Origin: Hymenobacter sp. BT18
GTDB lineage: Bacteria > Bacteroidota > Bacteroidia > Cytophagales > Hymenobacteraceae
DNA: 64,000 bases
Assembly (NCBI RefSeq): GCF_012273015.1
Contig: NZ_CP050954.1
Coordinates: 3,326,001 to 3,390,000 of the forward strand
Direction: 5' to 3'
Shown here one piece after another: positions 39,957 to 47,929 of this stretch. The notes under the pieces are model-generated. The model was not told where the DNA came from. It did no database searches and saw only the letters and a list, made by a program, of their open reading frames with translations. How positions within the stretch are numbered: position 1 is the first letter of the stretch; every line of letters starts with the position of its first letter. Position numbers and translations under genes: made by a program.

Positions 39957-42050
39957 TCACCCCAGCTGGCTCTGAATAGCCGTAATCACCACGGTGTTAA
40001 ACACGTCGTCCACGGTGCAGCCGCGACTGAGGTCGTTCACGGGTTTGTTGAGGCCCTGTAGTACCGGGCCGATGGCCAGGGCGCCGGTTTCGCGCTGCAC
40101 GGCTTTATAGGTGTTGTTGCCGGTGTTCAGGTCGGGGAAGATGAGCACGCTGGCCTGGCCGGCCACTTCGGAGCCGGGCAGCTTCTGACGGCCCACCAGC
40201 GGGTCCACGGCGGCATCGTACTGGATGGGGCCTTCCACTTTCAGGTCGGGGCGGCGCTGGCGCACCAGCTCGGTGGCCAGGCGCACCTTCTCCACGTCGG
40301 CTCCGGCGCCTGAGGTGCCAGAGGAGTAGGAAAGCATGGCGATGCGCGGCTCAATGCCAAAGGCTAGGCTGCTTTCAGCCGAGGAAATGGCAATTTCGGC
40401 CAGCTGCTCGGCCGTGGGGTTCGGGTTCACGGCGCAGTCGCCGAACACGGCTACCCGGTCGGGCAGACACATAAAGAACACCGACGACACCACTGACACT
40501 CCCGGCTTGGTTTTGATGAACTGCAGGGCTGGCCGGATGGTGTGCTGAGTAGTATGCACCGCCCCCGACACCATGCCATCGGCGTGGCCCTTGTACACCA
40601 TCATCGAGCCGAAGTACGACACGTCGCGCAGCAGGTCGCGGGCCATGTCGTGGTTTACGCCCTTGTCTTTGCGCAGCTGGTAGAAAGTTTCCACGTAGTC
40701 GGCGTAGTACTCCGAGTTCACCGGGTCGATGACGCGCACGTGGCCGGCTGGCAGCTGCACCCCCAGGCGTTTGGCCGAGGCAGCCACGTCGGCGGGGTTG
40801 CCCAGGATGGTCAGGTCCACTACATCCTGATGCAGGAGCAGGGCGGCGGCCCGCAGAACCCGGTCGTCGTTGCCCTCGGGCAGCACAATGTGGCGGCGCT
40901 GGCGGCGGGCCCACTGCAGCAGCCGGTATTGGAACATGTGGGGCGTAATGCCCTCGGGCTGGAAGCTGATGAGCTTTTCCTCCAGCGCCTTTACCTCCAC
41001 GTACCGCGCAAAGGTGCTGATGGCCAGCTGAATCTTCTTCGGGGTATCGGGGGTGATACGGGACTTGATGGCGCCCACGCGGGTGGTGGTTTCGAAGGTG
41101 CCGGTGGGCATGGTAAGGATGGGCACCACGTTGGGCAGGCCTTCGAGCAGGCGCATGATGGGCTCGTCGGGTTCGGCCCCGGCCGTAAGCACAATGCCCG
41201 CCACGCGCGGGTAACTGGCCGACTGGTTGGCCTGCAGGGCGCACACGATGATGTCGCCCCGGTCGGCGGGCGTCACAATCAGTACGTTTTCCTTGAGGTA
41301 GTTCAGGAAGTTGGGTACCTGCATGGCCCCAATCACGTAGTTATCGACCTGGTTGCCCAGCCCGGCTTCCCCAAACAGCAGCTTACTGCCCAGCCCGGCG
41401 TGAATTTCGCGCATAGTGGGGTGGCGCAGCTGCGGATCCTCGGGAATCACGGCCAGCAGCACCTCCTCGGGCAGCTGGGCCCGCAGCAGGGCTTGCACGT
41501 CGGCGGCCTGCTCGGGGGCCACGCGGTTGGCCACGGCCAGCAGCACCGGCACCTCGCGGGCCTCGAAGGTGCGCAGCAGCGTCAGCACCGAGCTGACCAC
41601 CTGCGCCGTGCTCTTTCCTTCGCCCGACACCACTAGGATAACCGGTACGCCCAGGTTTTTGGCCATGGACACGTTGGCGTCGAACTCAATGGCCGTACCC
41701 GGCCCCAGGAAGTCGCTGCCTTCCACCACCGTGAAGTCGTAGGCTTCTTCCCACTGCTTGAACTTGTGAATGACCACGTCAATCAGCTCGCCCTGGGCAT
41801 CGGCTTCCAGCAGCTGCAGGGCCTGCGGCCGGGTGTAGGCGTAGGTATCGGCGTAGGCGAAGGGCAGCTTAAAGTACCGGGCAACGGTATCGATGTGCGG
41901 GTCGGGCTCCTGGGCGGGGTCGTAGTCGATGATGGGCTTGAAGTAGCCCACCCGGCGTGCCTGGCCCAGAAGCATGTTCACCAGCCCTAGGACTACCAGG
42001 GACTTGCCACTATACGGTTCGGCGGTAGCAATGAAAACGGCTTTCGTCAT
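39957..42050 (-). CDS. pta: Phosphate acetyltransferase, long form
   Basis: 697 aa, normal for the three-domain type: an N-terminal P-loop domain (ATAEPYSGKSLVVLG, dethiobiotin-synthetase-like), a DRTGG domain around residues 215-330, and the C-terminal PTA_PTB catalytic domain (from about 375: RRHIVLPEGNDDRVLRAA ... YSSGTSGAGADVEKVR ... PGSEVAGQASVLIFPDLNTG). It interconverts acetyl-CoA and acetyl phosphate. It overlaps the upstream stress-protein gene by 4 bp and so should be under the tandem-box promoter at 43035-43099. Confidence 0.95.
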   Translation of the reverse strand: MTKAVFIATAEPYSGKSLVVLGLVNMLLGQARRVGYFKPIIDYDPAQEPDPHIDTVARYFKLPFAYADTYAYTRPQALQLLEADAQGELIDVVIHKFKQWEEAYDFTVVEGSDFLGPGTAIEFDANVSMAKNLGVPVILVVSGEGKSTAQVVSSVLTLLRTFEAREVPVLLAVANRVAPEQAADVQALLRAQLPEEVLLAVIPEDPQLRHPTMREIHAGLGSKLLFGEAGLGNQVDNYVIGAMQVPNFLNYLKENVLIVTPADRGDIIVCALQANQSASYPRVAGIVLTAGAEPDEPIMRLLEGLPNVVPILTMPTGTFETTTRVGAIKSRITPDTPKKIQLAISTFARYVEVKALEEKLISFQPEGITPHMFQYRLLQWARRQRRHIVLPEGNDDRVLRAAALLLHQDVVDLTILGNPADVAASAKRLGVQLPAGHVRVIDPVNSEYYADYVETFYQLRKDKGVNHDMARDLLRDVSYFGSMMVYKGHADGMVSGAVHTTQHTIRPALQFIKTKPGVSVVSSVFFMCLPDRVAVFGDCAVNPNPTAEQLAEIAISSAESSLAFGIEPRIAMLSYSSGTSGAGADVEKVRLATELVRQRRPDLKVEGPIQYDAAVDPLVGRQKLPGSEVAGQASVLIFPDLNTGNNTYKAVQRETGALAIGPVLQGLNKPVNDLSRGCTVDDVFNTVVITAIQSQLG

Positions 42051-42973
42051 GCCGACTGTAACGTAGCACCCGCGGCCGGTGTTGGGTCGGCCAGGCCGCG
42101 GCTATGTCCCAGCCGGAACGTGAGCACCGGCGGAAAGGCGTGGGTGGCTACCTGCTCGGCAATGCTGGACTGCAAAAACCGGCTCAGGCCCGTGCGGCCG
42201 TGGGTGGGCAGAATAACCAGCCCGGCCGGCACCTGCTGGGCATACTCCGGAATGCCCACGCTGGGGCTAGCCGCTTCTACCACCGCCGACAAGGTGCGCG
42301 CCAGCTGGTGGCGGTGGGCAAACCGGGTAATTTTCTCCAGGGCCGGGGCGCGCTGGGCCGCACTTGGTACCACGTTTAGCAGGTGCAGGGTGGCCTCCGG
42401 GAACAAAGCCAGCATGGCGCGGAGCTCCGGGGCCGCGCAATCGGCTTCGGCCGCGAAATCAGAGGGGAAAACAAGGTTCTGCACGTCCAGATTGGGCATG
42501 GGGTGCTTCACGGCCAGCACCGGGCAGGGTGCGGTGCGCACCAGCCGCTCGGTGTTCGAGCCCATAAAGAAGTGCTCGGCTACAGTATGACCCTGGGCAC
42601 CCATCACCACCAGGTCGATTTGCTTTTCCTCAATCACCTGCATAATGGCCGTATGCAGGCGGGTGGTGTGCACCATATCCTGCACCGGCACCCCGGGAGC
42701 CAGCTCGGCGGCTTCGGCTATCAGCTGGTGCATGCGGCGCTTGGTAGCCTGCAGCAGCTTCAGCACGAATACATCCTCCAGGCTGCCGTGCGCACCCGTG
42801 GTATCACCGCCGGCCACGGGGCCGCCATAAGTGCTAAACTGCGCGGTTTCGGGCATCTCTACCACGTGCAAAACCAGGACGCGCCCGCCCGTGCGCCGGG
42901 CCAGTTGTACGGCAACTTCAAAGGCATGATGGGCCTCGGGCGAAAAATCGGTGGGAACGAGGATGTTTTTCAT
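42047..42973 (-). CDS. Universal stress protein, tandem domains
   Basis: 308 aa from the ATG at 42973 (MKNILVPTDFSPEAHHAFEV). Two Usp domains: the first has VMGAQGHTVAEHFFMGSNTE with RLVRTAPCPVLAV, a complete G-x2-G-x9-G(S/T)-type nucleotide motif; the second ends VILPTHGRTGLSRFLQSSIA. The motif suggests ATP binding. It starts 62 bp after the -7 element of the regulated promoter and is coupled to pta by a 4-bp overlap. Confidence 0.9.
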   Translation of the reverse strand: MKNILVPTDFSPEAHHAFEVAVQLARRTGGRVLVLHVVEMPETAQFSTYGGPVAGGDTTGAHGSLEDVFVLKLLQATKRRMHQLIAEAAELAPGVPVQDMVHTTRLHTAIMQVIEEKQIDLVVMGAQGHTVAEHFFMGSNTERLVRTAPCPVLAVKHPMPNLDVQNLVFPSDFAAEADCAAPELRAMLALFPEATLHLLNVVPSAAQRAPALEKITRFAHRHQLARTLSAVVEAASPSVGIPEYAQQVPAGLVILPTHGRTGLSRFLQSSIAEQVATHAFPPVLTFRLGHSRGLADPTPAAGATLQSA

Positions 42974-43034
42974 GGTGGTAGAGAAAAAGAGGTAGGACAG
43001 CTGGCCCGCCAGGATCTGGCCCCGGAGCTGCGCA

Positions 43035-43099
43035 CAAAGGTGCCGCCCCCCGGCAACCAGCTCCATGACTGGTATCAGTAGTTTACCTGATTTTTCTCA
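43035..43099 (-). promoter_or_regulatory. Tandem-box promoter of the usp-pta operon
   Basis: Boxes TGA-CTGGTA-TCA (43066-43077) and TGA-TTTTTC-TCA (43088-43099) have centres 22 bp apart. The minus-strand -7 element CACCTTTG (plus 43042-43035) ends 36.5 bp from the near centre and 58.5 bp from the far one, identical to the cco and globin promoters. The geometry was predicted from those sites and then found here. Confidence 0.75.
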
Positions 43100-43426
43100 C
43101 GTTTCAAAGCCGAGCTTACGGCTTTTTGCGGGTTGTTGAAAACGCCTTCAGCGTGCCCGCCGTCACCGGCCTAAGCAGGAGCTTGGGCCCGCGCCCCTGG
43201 GTGAAAAAACAGCCGCAATGAGCCTTAACGAGGTAGTATCTACGGCCGCTGGTAAAAAGTAAGCCCTGGGTATTCCTGCTACAGCAGCGACTGGCAATAG
43301 GCGGGTGTTGCAGCCCGGGTTTGGGGCCAGAGCAGCTCGACGGTAACGCGTTGCAAGCCGATAAAGTACCGCCAGCTATAAGCAAATTTCTACCTTCGCA
43401 AACCCATCCACCCATCCCCACCCACC
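43100..43426 (+). promoter_or_regulatory. Gap with promoter of the Cys/Met enzyme gene
   Basis: About 330 bp without a credible gene. TACCTTCG at 43391-43398 fits the -7 element, 29 bp before the ATG at 43427. A short inverted repeat around AAGCCGAGCTTACGGCTTTTT (about 43108-43128) may be a terminator for an upstream transcript. Nothing else seen. Confidence 0.5.
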
Positions 43427-44752
43427 ATGAAACCCTTACAGGAAGCGGCCGAAATCAACGGCCACCGTCTCCGGCCCGAGAGCCTGATGATGAGCTACGG
43501 CTACACCCCGGCCTGGAGCGAAGGCGCCATCAAGTGCCCGATTTTCCAGACATCCACCTTTGTTTTCAGGAACGCCGAGGAAGGCAAGGCTTTCTTTGAG
43601 CTGGCCTACGGGCTGCGCCAGGCTAACCCCGACGAGGAAATGGGGCTGATTTACTCCCGTCTCAACAATCCTAGCCTGGAGATTCTGGAGCACCGCCTCA
43701 CGCTATGGGACGGGGCCGAGGAAGCAGCCTCCTTCGCCAGCGGCATGGCCGCCATCAGCACCACGCTGCTAGCTTTGCTCAAGCCCGGCGACGTGATCCT
43801 GCACTCCGAGCCCGTGTACGGGGGCACCGACTTCTTCCTCAAGCAGGTGCTGCCGCGCTTTGGCATCACGGCCGTAGGCTTTTCGCCCAAGGCCAGCCAG
43901 GAAGAGCTGTCGGCGCAGGTAGCCGAAATTGTGCAGGGCCGCCTAGCCATGATTTACGTGGAAACGCCCGCCAACCCCACCAACCACCTGGTGGATCTGC
44001 GAGCCTGCGCCGAAGTAGCCCACCAGCATGGCTCGGAGGAGCATCCCGTCCGCGTAGTGGTCGACAACACATTCCTGGGGCCCGTATTTCAGCACCCCCT
44101 GCACCACGGGGCCGACGTGGTGCTGTACTCGGCCACCAAGTTCCTGGGCGGCCATTCCGACCTGATTGCCGGGGCCGTGCTGGCCTCCAAGCCCTTGATG
44201 AAGGAAATCAAAGCCATGCGCACCTTCATGGGCACCATGTGCGACCCGAACACGGGCTGGATGCTGATGCGCAGCCTCGAAACCCTGAAACTGCGCATGG
44301 AGCGGGCCGCCCAAAGCGCCCAGGTTATTGCCGACTGGCTGCGGGAGCACCCGCAGGTGGCGCGTACCTACTACCTCACGCACCTGGAGCACGACCCCGC
44401 CCAGCAGGCCATCTACGAGCAGCAGTGCCTTTCGCCCGGCTCCATGATTTCCTTTGACATCGAAGGCGGCGAAGCCGAGGCTTTCCAGTTTCTCAACCGC
44501 CTCAAGCTGATCAAGCTAGCCGTGAGCCTGGGCGGCACCGAGAGCCTGGCCGAGCACCCGGCCACCATGACGCACTCCGACATCATGCCCGAGGTGCAGC
44601 GCGAAATGGGCATTTCTTCCCAGATGATTCGGCTGTCGATAGGCGTGGAAGACCCCCAGGACCTTATAGCGGATCTGGCCCAGGCCTTCGGCGCAGAAAC
44701 CGATGGCGTTGCCGCCAGCTACCAACCCGACGCGTACGCTATGTACATCTAG
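43427..44752 (+). CDS. Cystathionine gamma-synthase/methionine gamma-lyase family PLP enzyme
   Basis: 441 aa. The PLP lysine is in SATKFLGGHSDLIAGAV; the phosphate-binding turn is EEAASFASGMAAIS; YVETPANPTNHLVDL and VVDNTFLGPVFQHPLHHGAD are family blocks, and SLGGTESLAEHPATMTH is the C-terminal substrate motif. Catalysis is beta- or gamma-elimination or replacement on Cys/Met-type substrates; the exact reaction cannot be told from the sequence. Monocistronic, with its own terminator. Confidence 0.92.
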   Translation: MKPLQEAAEINGHRLRPESLMMSYGYTPAWSEGAIKCPIFQTSTFVFRNAEEGKAFFELAYGLRQANPDEEMGLIYSRLNNPSLEILEHRLTLWDGAEEAASFASGMAAISTTLLALLKPGDVILHSEPVYGGTDFFLKQVLPRFGITAVGFSPKASQEELSAQVAEIVQGRLAMIYVETPANPTNHLVDLRACAEVAHQHGSEEHPVRVVVDNTFLGPVFQHPLHHGADVVLYSATKFLGGHSDLIAGAVLASKPLMKEIKAMRTFMGTMCDPNTGWMLMRSLETLKLRMERAAQSAQVIADWLREHPQVARTYYLTHLEHDPAQQAIYEQQCLSPGSMISFDIEGGEAEAFQFLNRLKLIKLAVSLGGTESLAEHPATMTHSDIMPEVQREMGISSQMIRLSIGVEDPQDLIADLAQAFGAETDGVAASYQPDAYAMYI

Positions 44753-44773
44753 CCTGCCCGGTAGCCGGAACAC

Positions 44774-44818
44774 AAAACCGCCTCAGCGTCCTGCTAAGCA
44801 GAATGCTGAGGCGGTTTT
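44774..44818 (+). terminator. Rho-independent terminator
   Basis: AAAACCGCCTCAGC pairs perfectly with GCTGAGGCGGTTTT around a 17-nt loop. It works in both directions and ends the PLP-enzyme gene. Confidence 0.88.
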
Positions 44819-44869
44819 ACGTTCGGATGGTTTTAAAGCAGAAGCTGCTCTGGCCTAGCAGTAAGAAGT

Positions 44870-45232
44870 TTATTGACCGTTGTTGTCGGTTTCCAGCTCC
44901 CCGCCCAGGCGCAGCAGTAAGGTGCTCAGCTGCGAGAGGCCCAACTGGCGTTCGGCCGGGGCCGCCGCCGTTTGCTGGCTTACCTGGCTGCCCAGCAAGC
45001 TTAGGGAGCGGCCAATGGCGGGACCATTCAAAGGCTTTTCCGTCAGCAACGACTGCAGGTTGCCGATTTCGCGGGCTATGTCCTGGAGCTCCGGCTGGCC
45101 GCTTTGCAGGAACTGCTGCTGCCAGGCCTCGGTAGCATCCATGGCCGCGCTGAGAGGTACCTGCGTAAGCCCCGATTGCAGGGCATGAATGGTGCTGGCC
45201 AGCATATCGGCCGATGTGGGGTCCTGTGCCAT
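44870..45232 (-). CDS. Conserved-looking hypothetical helical protein
   Basis: 120 aa, all helical, Gln/Leu-rich: ADMLASTIHALQSGLTQVPL, then a heptad-like section NLQSLLTEKPLNGPAIGRSL. No signal peptide, membrane span or motif. It lies 24 bp after uvsE on the same strand, so probably cotranscribed. Function unknown. Confidence 0.6.
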   Translation of the reverse strand: MAQDPTSADMLASTIHALQSGLTQVPLSAAMDATEAWQQQFLQSGQPELQDIAREIGNLQSLLTEKPLNGPAIGRSLSLLGSQVSQQTAAAPAERQLGLSQLSTLLLRLGGELETDNNGQ

Positions 45233-45256
45233 ATAGAGAGGAAAGGGAATTAGGAG

Positions 45257-46177
45257 TTAAGATGAAACAGTGGGCGAGGCGGCGCGCACCAGCAAGCCTA
45301 TATCGTGCATGATGGCGCAGGCGCGGTGGGCACTGGCTTCCTTGTCTTTGATTTCGAGCATGATGTCGGCGTCGTGGCCGTGCAGGTGGGTGAGAAACTC
45401 CCGAAACAGCTCCTCGTCCAGCGAAGCCGTGTGCTTGCCCTTCCGCTCGCCAACGGACTGCGCGCTGTAGTCCATCATGGGTACGCCGTCCCGGGTAGGA
45501 TGCCAGGTGGCAAACGCCATTCGTAATGCCTCAGCCATAGGTTCCCCGTGGTTGAGGCACTCGTGGTGCAGGTTGTCGAAGAGAATCGGCACGCCCACGG
45601 CTTCGTGCAGGCGCAGGCAGTTGCGCAGGCTGTAGAGCCGGTCGTCGTTTTCCACTACCAGGCGGGCTTTCACGGCATCGGGCAGACGGTGGTAGGTGGC
45701 TATCCAGCGCGCCAGCGCCGACTCCATATCCCCGTACAGGCCCCCGGCGTGAATTTGCAGCTTCATGGTGGAGTCCAGCCCCATCAGATCCAGCAAGGAA
45801 CCCTGGTATACCAGCTCCTGGATGCTGCGCTCGACAATGCCCGGGTCAGGCGAATTCAGCACCACAAACTGGTCGGGGTGAAACGAAACCCGGAGATTGT
45901 TGGCTTTGATATAGTCGCCTATAGAACGCAGTTCGGCCGCAAAGTGCGTTTGCCAGGGAAAGGTGTTGATAGGGTGGGAGCCAAACGGCACCAGACCGGA
46001 ACCCATGCGGAAAAACAGCAGCCCGTGCGCTACGTTGTACTTCAGGATATTTTGCAGGCACGCCAAGTTGTTGCTGACGGCCTGTACCAGCCGCTCCTCG
46101 GAGTAGGAGGCCAGCCGGAAAGTGGAAGTCGAGGTGCACGGCAACGATTCGTTGACGCAGGGATAACCAATTCGCAT
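45257..46177 (-). CDS. uvsE: UV DNA damage endonuclease
   Basis: 306 aa from the ATG at 46177 (MRIGYPCVNESLPCTSTSTF), the family's typical opening. A TIM barrel with metal ligands visible in VSFHPDQFVVL, LQIHAGGLYGD, RLVVENDDRLY, ILFDNLHHECLNH and MLEIKDKE. The enzyme nicks DNA 5' of UV photoproducts in an excision pathway separate from UvrABC. The second gene downstream is unknown. Confidence 0.93.
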   Translation of the reverse strand: MRIGYPCVNESLPCTSTSTFRLASYSEERLVQAVSNNLACLQNILKYNVAHGLLFFRMGSGLVPFGSHPINTFPWQTHFAAELRSIGDYIKANNLRVSFHPDQFVVLNSPDPGIVERSIQELVYQGSLLDLMGLDSTMKLQIHAGGLYGDMESALARWIATYHRLPDAVKARLVVENDDRLYSLRNCLRLHEAVGVPILFDNLHHECLNHGEPMAEALRMAFATWHPTRDGVPMMDYSAQSVGERKGKHTASLDEELFREFLTHLHGHDADIMLEIKDKEASAHRACAIMHDIGLLVRAASPTVSS

Positions 46178-46261
46178 ACCCCAACTGTACGGCAGGCTGG
46201 GTGAATGGTTGAAGGTAACTGCCGCGGAAATGACCACATTGGGCCCTGACAGCATCAGCCC

Positions 46262-46939
46262 TTACTCCACCTCGTAGCCCGTATTATCCTTGAAGTTACG
46301 GTTGTATTGCTGGCGGGCTTTGCGGTTTTTTGCCGCTTCCGCGGCGGCCTGCTCGGCCGCCTGAATCTCTTCCATTTTGCGCCGCTGCTTGCCTTCCCGC
46401 GAAAACTGGTCGTAGAGCAAGCTTATCGGGCTTTGCAGGGAGGGAGTCGGGGGCTTGGGCGCCATGGAATCGACGGGGAACAGGGGCTTGGGTGCCGGGG
46501 GGCGTTTCACGGCGCTGGTGGGAGCCGTACTGGGGCGCTTGATATTGCGCAGGGCCCGGTTGATGGTAGCTTCGTCGGGGCGGCCACTGCGCACCTTCAC
46601 TTCGCCCAGCTGGATACTGTCGCGTACCAGCTTGATCTGCACGATCAGCTGCGACAAGCCCGTGCCACCCAGCGGCAACCGCTGCGACTTAAAACCTACG
46701 GCCCGAAAAATGAGCGTGTCGGTGCGGCCGGCTGTAATGCCGAAGTCGCCGTCCTCGTTGGCTACTACGCCCTGACGCGTGCGCTGCACCACTACCGAGG
46801 CCCCGGGAATTGGCTTGCGCGTAGCTGCTTCTTCTATGGAGCCCGTCACGCGTACCTGGGCCGCTGCCTGACTAGCGAGCAGCAGGCCCAAAAAGCCCAG
46901 TAGGGTGCGTAAAACAACGGGCAGCAATCGAAAAGACAT
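46262..46939 (-). CDS. Secreted carboxypeptidase-regulatory-like (CarboxypepD_reg) domain protein
   Basis: 225 aa from the ATG at 46939. Signal peptide to about residue 28 (LLGFLGLLLASQAAAQ), then the beta-sandwich RVTGSIEEAATRKPIPGASV followed by GVVANEDGDFGI and TLIFRAVGFKSQ, the usual N-terminal domain of TonB-linked receptors but here without a barrel. The second half is Pro/Lys-rich and helical, ending in a charged coiled coil. Periplasmic or envelope role; no partner is clear. Confidence 0.82.
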   Translation of the reverse strand: MSFRLLPVVLRTLLGFLGLLLASQAAAQVRVTGSIEEAATRKPIPGASVVVQRTRQGVVANEDGDFGITAGRTDTLIFRAVGFKSQRLPLGGTGLSQLIVQIKLVRDSIQLGEVKVRSGRPDEATINRALRNIKRPSTAPTSAVKRPPAPKPLFPVDSMAPKPPTPSLQSPISLLYDQFSREGKQRRKMEEIQAAEQAAAEAAKNRKARQQYNRNFKDNTGYEVE

Positions 46940-47034
46940 CCTGGGTACAAAGCTAATACAACCCCCGGGCAGGAGCTCAGGGAAAAACGCCCAGCCGGCC
47001 GTTTTCATCGACGGGCTGGCTCCAAAGGAGGCAA

Positions 47035-47067
47035 AAAAAAGCCACGCCGTTGCACGGCGTGGCTTTT
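47035..47067. terminator. Bidirectional terminator
   Basis: AAAGCCACGCCGT and ACGGCGTGGCTTT form a perfect 13-bp stem with a 3-nt loop, flanked by A-run and T-run. It separates 47105 from 46939 on the minus strand. Confidence 0.88.
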
Positions 47068-47104
47068 GAAGAGCAAGGATCCGGCCAAGGCAGCCGGACT
47101 GAGC

Positions 47105-47767
47105 TTACTTAATAACGGTTTTGTCGCCGTTCTCCGGCTTGTCCTTCACGGTGCCGTCGTCGGCGTCCATTTTGGTTTTGTTGCCTTCGGCGTCTTTGAT
47201 TTTTACGTCACCGTCGCTTTTTACTTTCACTTTCGAGCCATCGTCGTACTTGGTCTTCGAGCTGGCTTCCATGCTGGCATCGGAAGAGCCGGAAGCATCA
47301 GCCGACATGCTCGTGTCGTCCATGTAATTGGTGTCGTAGTAGCTCATCCGGTCGGTTTCGTACTGCGTGTACATGGCCGGATCTACGAATACCTGCTTCA
47401 TTTCCATATCGGCCTCGCTGTATACGTTGCGCATATCAGCGGCCATGCCGGTCGTATCAGAAGCGTATTTGTTGGCCAGCTCGCTCATGCGCATGCCGCG
47501 GTTCACATAGACGGTCCGCACTTTGGTGCGCATGGCGTCGTCCAGCTTCATCTTAGCTGCCATGTCAGCCGCCATCCGGTCGGCGCGGCTTTCCACGGCT
47601 TCCTTGGTGTACATAGCCGGCGACATCGTCGTTGTCGTCGTGGTGGTGGTGGTCGTCATACCGTCACCTTCCATGTTGGTGGTGGCGGTGTCGGTTGTTT
47701 TTTCCTGCGAACAGGCGCCCATCGTCAGTGCCACGGCACACGAGAGCAAAAGCAAGGTCTTTTTCAT
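47105..47767 (-). CDS. Low-complexity lipoprotein with poly-Thr and charged repeats
   Basis: 220 aa. Lipoprotein signal with cysteine at ALTMGAC, then a run of about 10 Thr (GDGMTTTTTTTTTT), a helical Met-rich middle (RADRMAADMAAKMKLDDAMR) and a C-terminal third made of Ser/Asp/Lys repeats (SKTKYDDGSKVKVKSDGDVK). The Thr run is encoded by an ACC/ACG-type triplet run that may vary in length. No family known to me. Confidence 0.7.
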   Translation of the reverse strand: MKKTLLLLSCAVALTMGACSQEKTTDTATTNMEGDGMTTTTTTTTTTMSPAMYTKEAVESRADRMAADMAAKMKLDDAMRTKVRTVYVNRGMRMSELANKYASDTTGMAADMRNVYSEADMEMKQVFVDPAMYTQYETDRMSYYDTNYMDDTSMSADASGSSDASMEASSKTKYDDGSKVKVKSDGDVKIKDAEGNKTKMDADDGTVKDKPENGDKTVIK

Positions 47768-47874
47768 TTGATAAAGAGCAGTTTGGTGGGAGGGGGAAGG
47801 GAGAGTTAGGGAAGATGGAGCCTATACGGTAGTGCTTGGAGCACGGTTACCAATAGGGCTAACCCCTACAACGA

Positions 47875-47906
47875 AAACGCCACTGGGCAAAAGACCAGTG
47901 GCGTTT
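47875..47906. terminator. Terminator after the metallophosphoesterase gene
   Basis: AAACGCCACTGG and CCAGTGGCGTTT form a perfect 12-bp stem with an 8-nt loop. It follows the minus-strand gene ending at 47930. Confidence 0.85.
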
Positions 47907-47929
47907 CAGAAGTAAACAAAAAGAACGGC

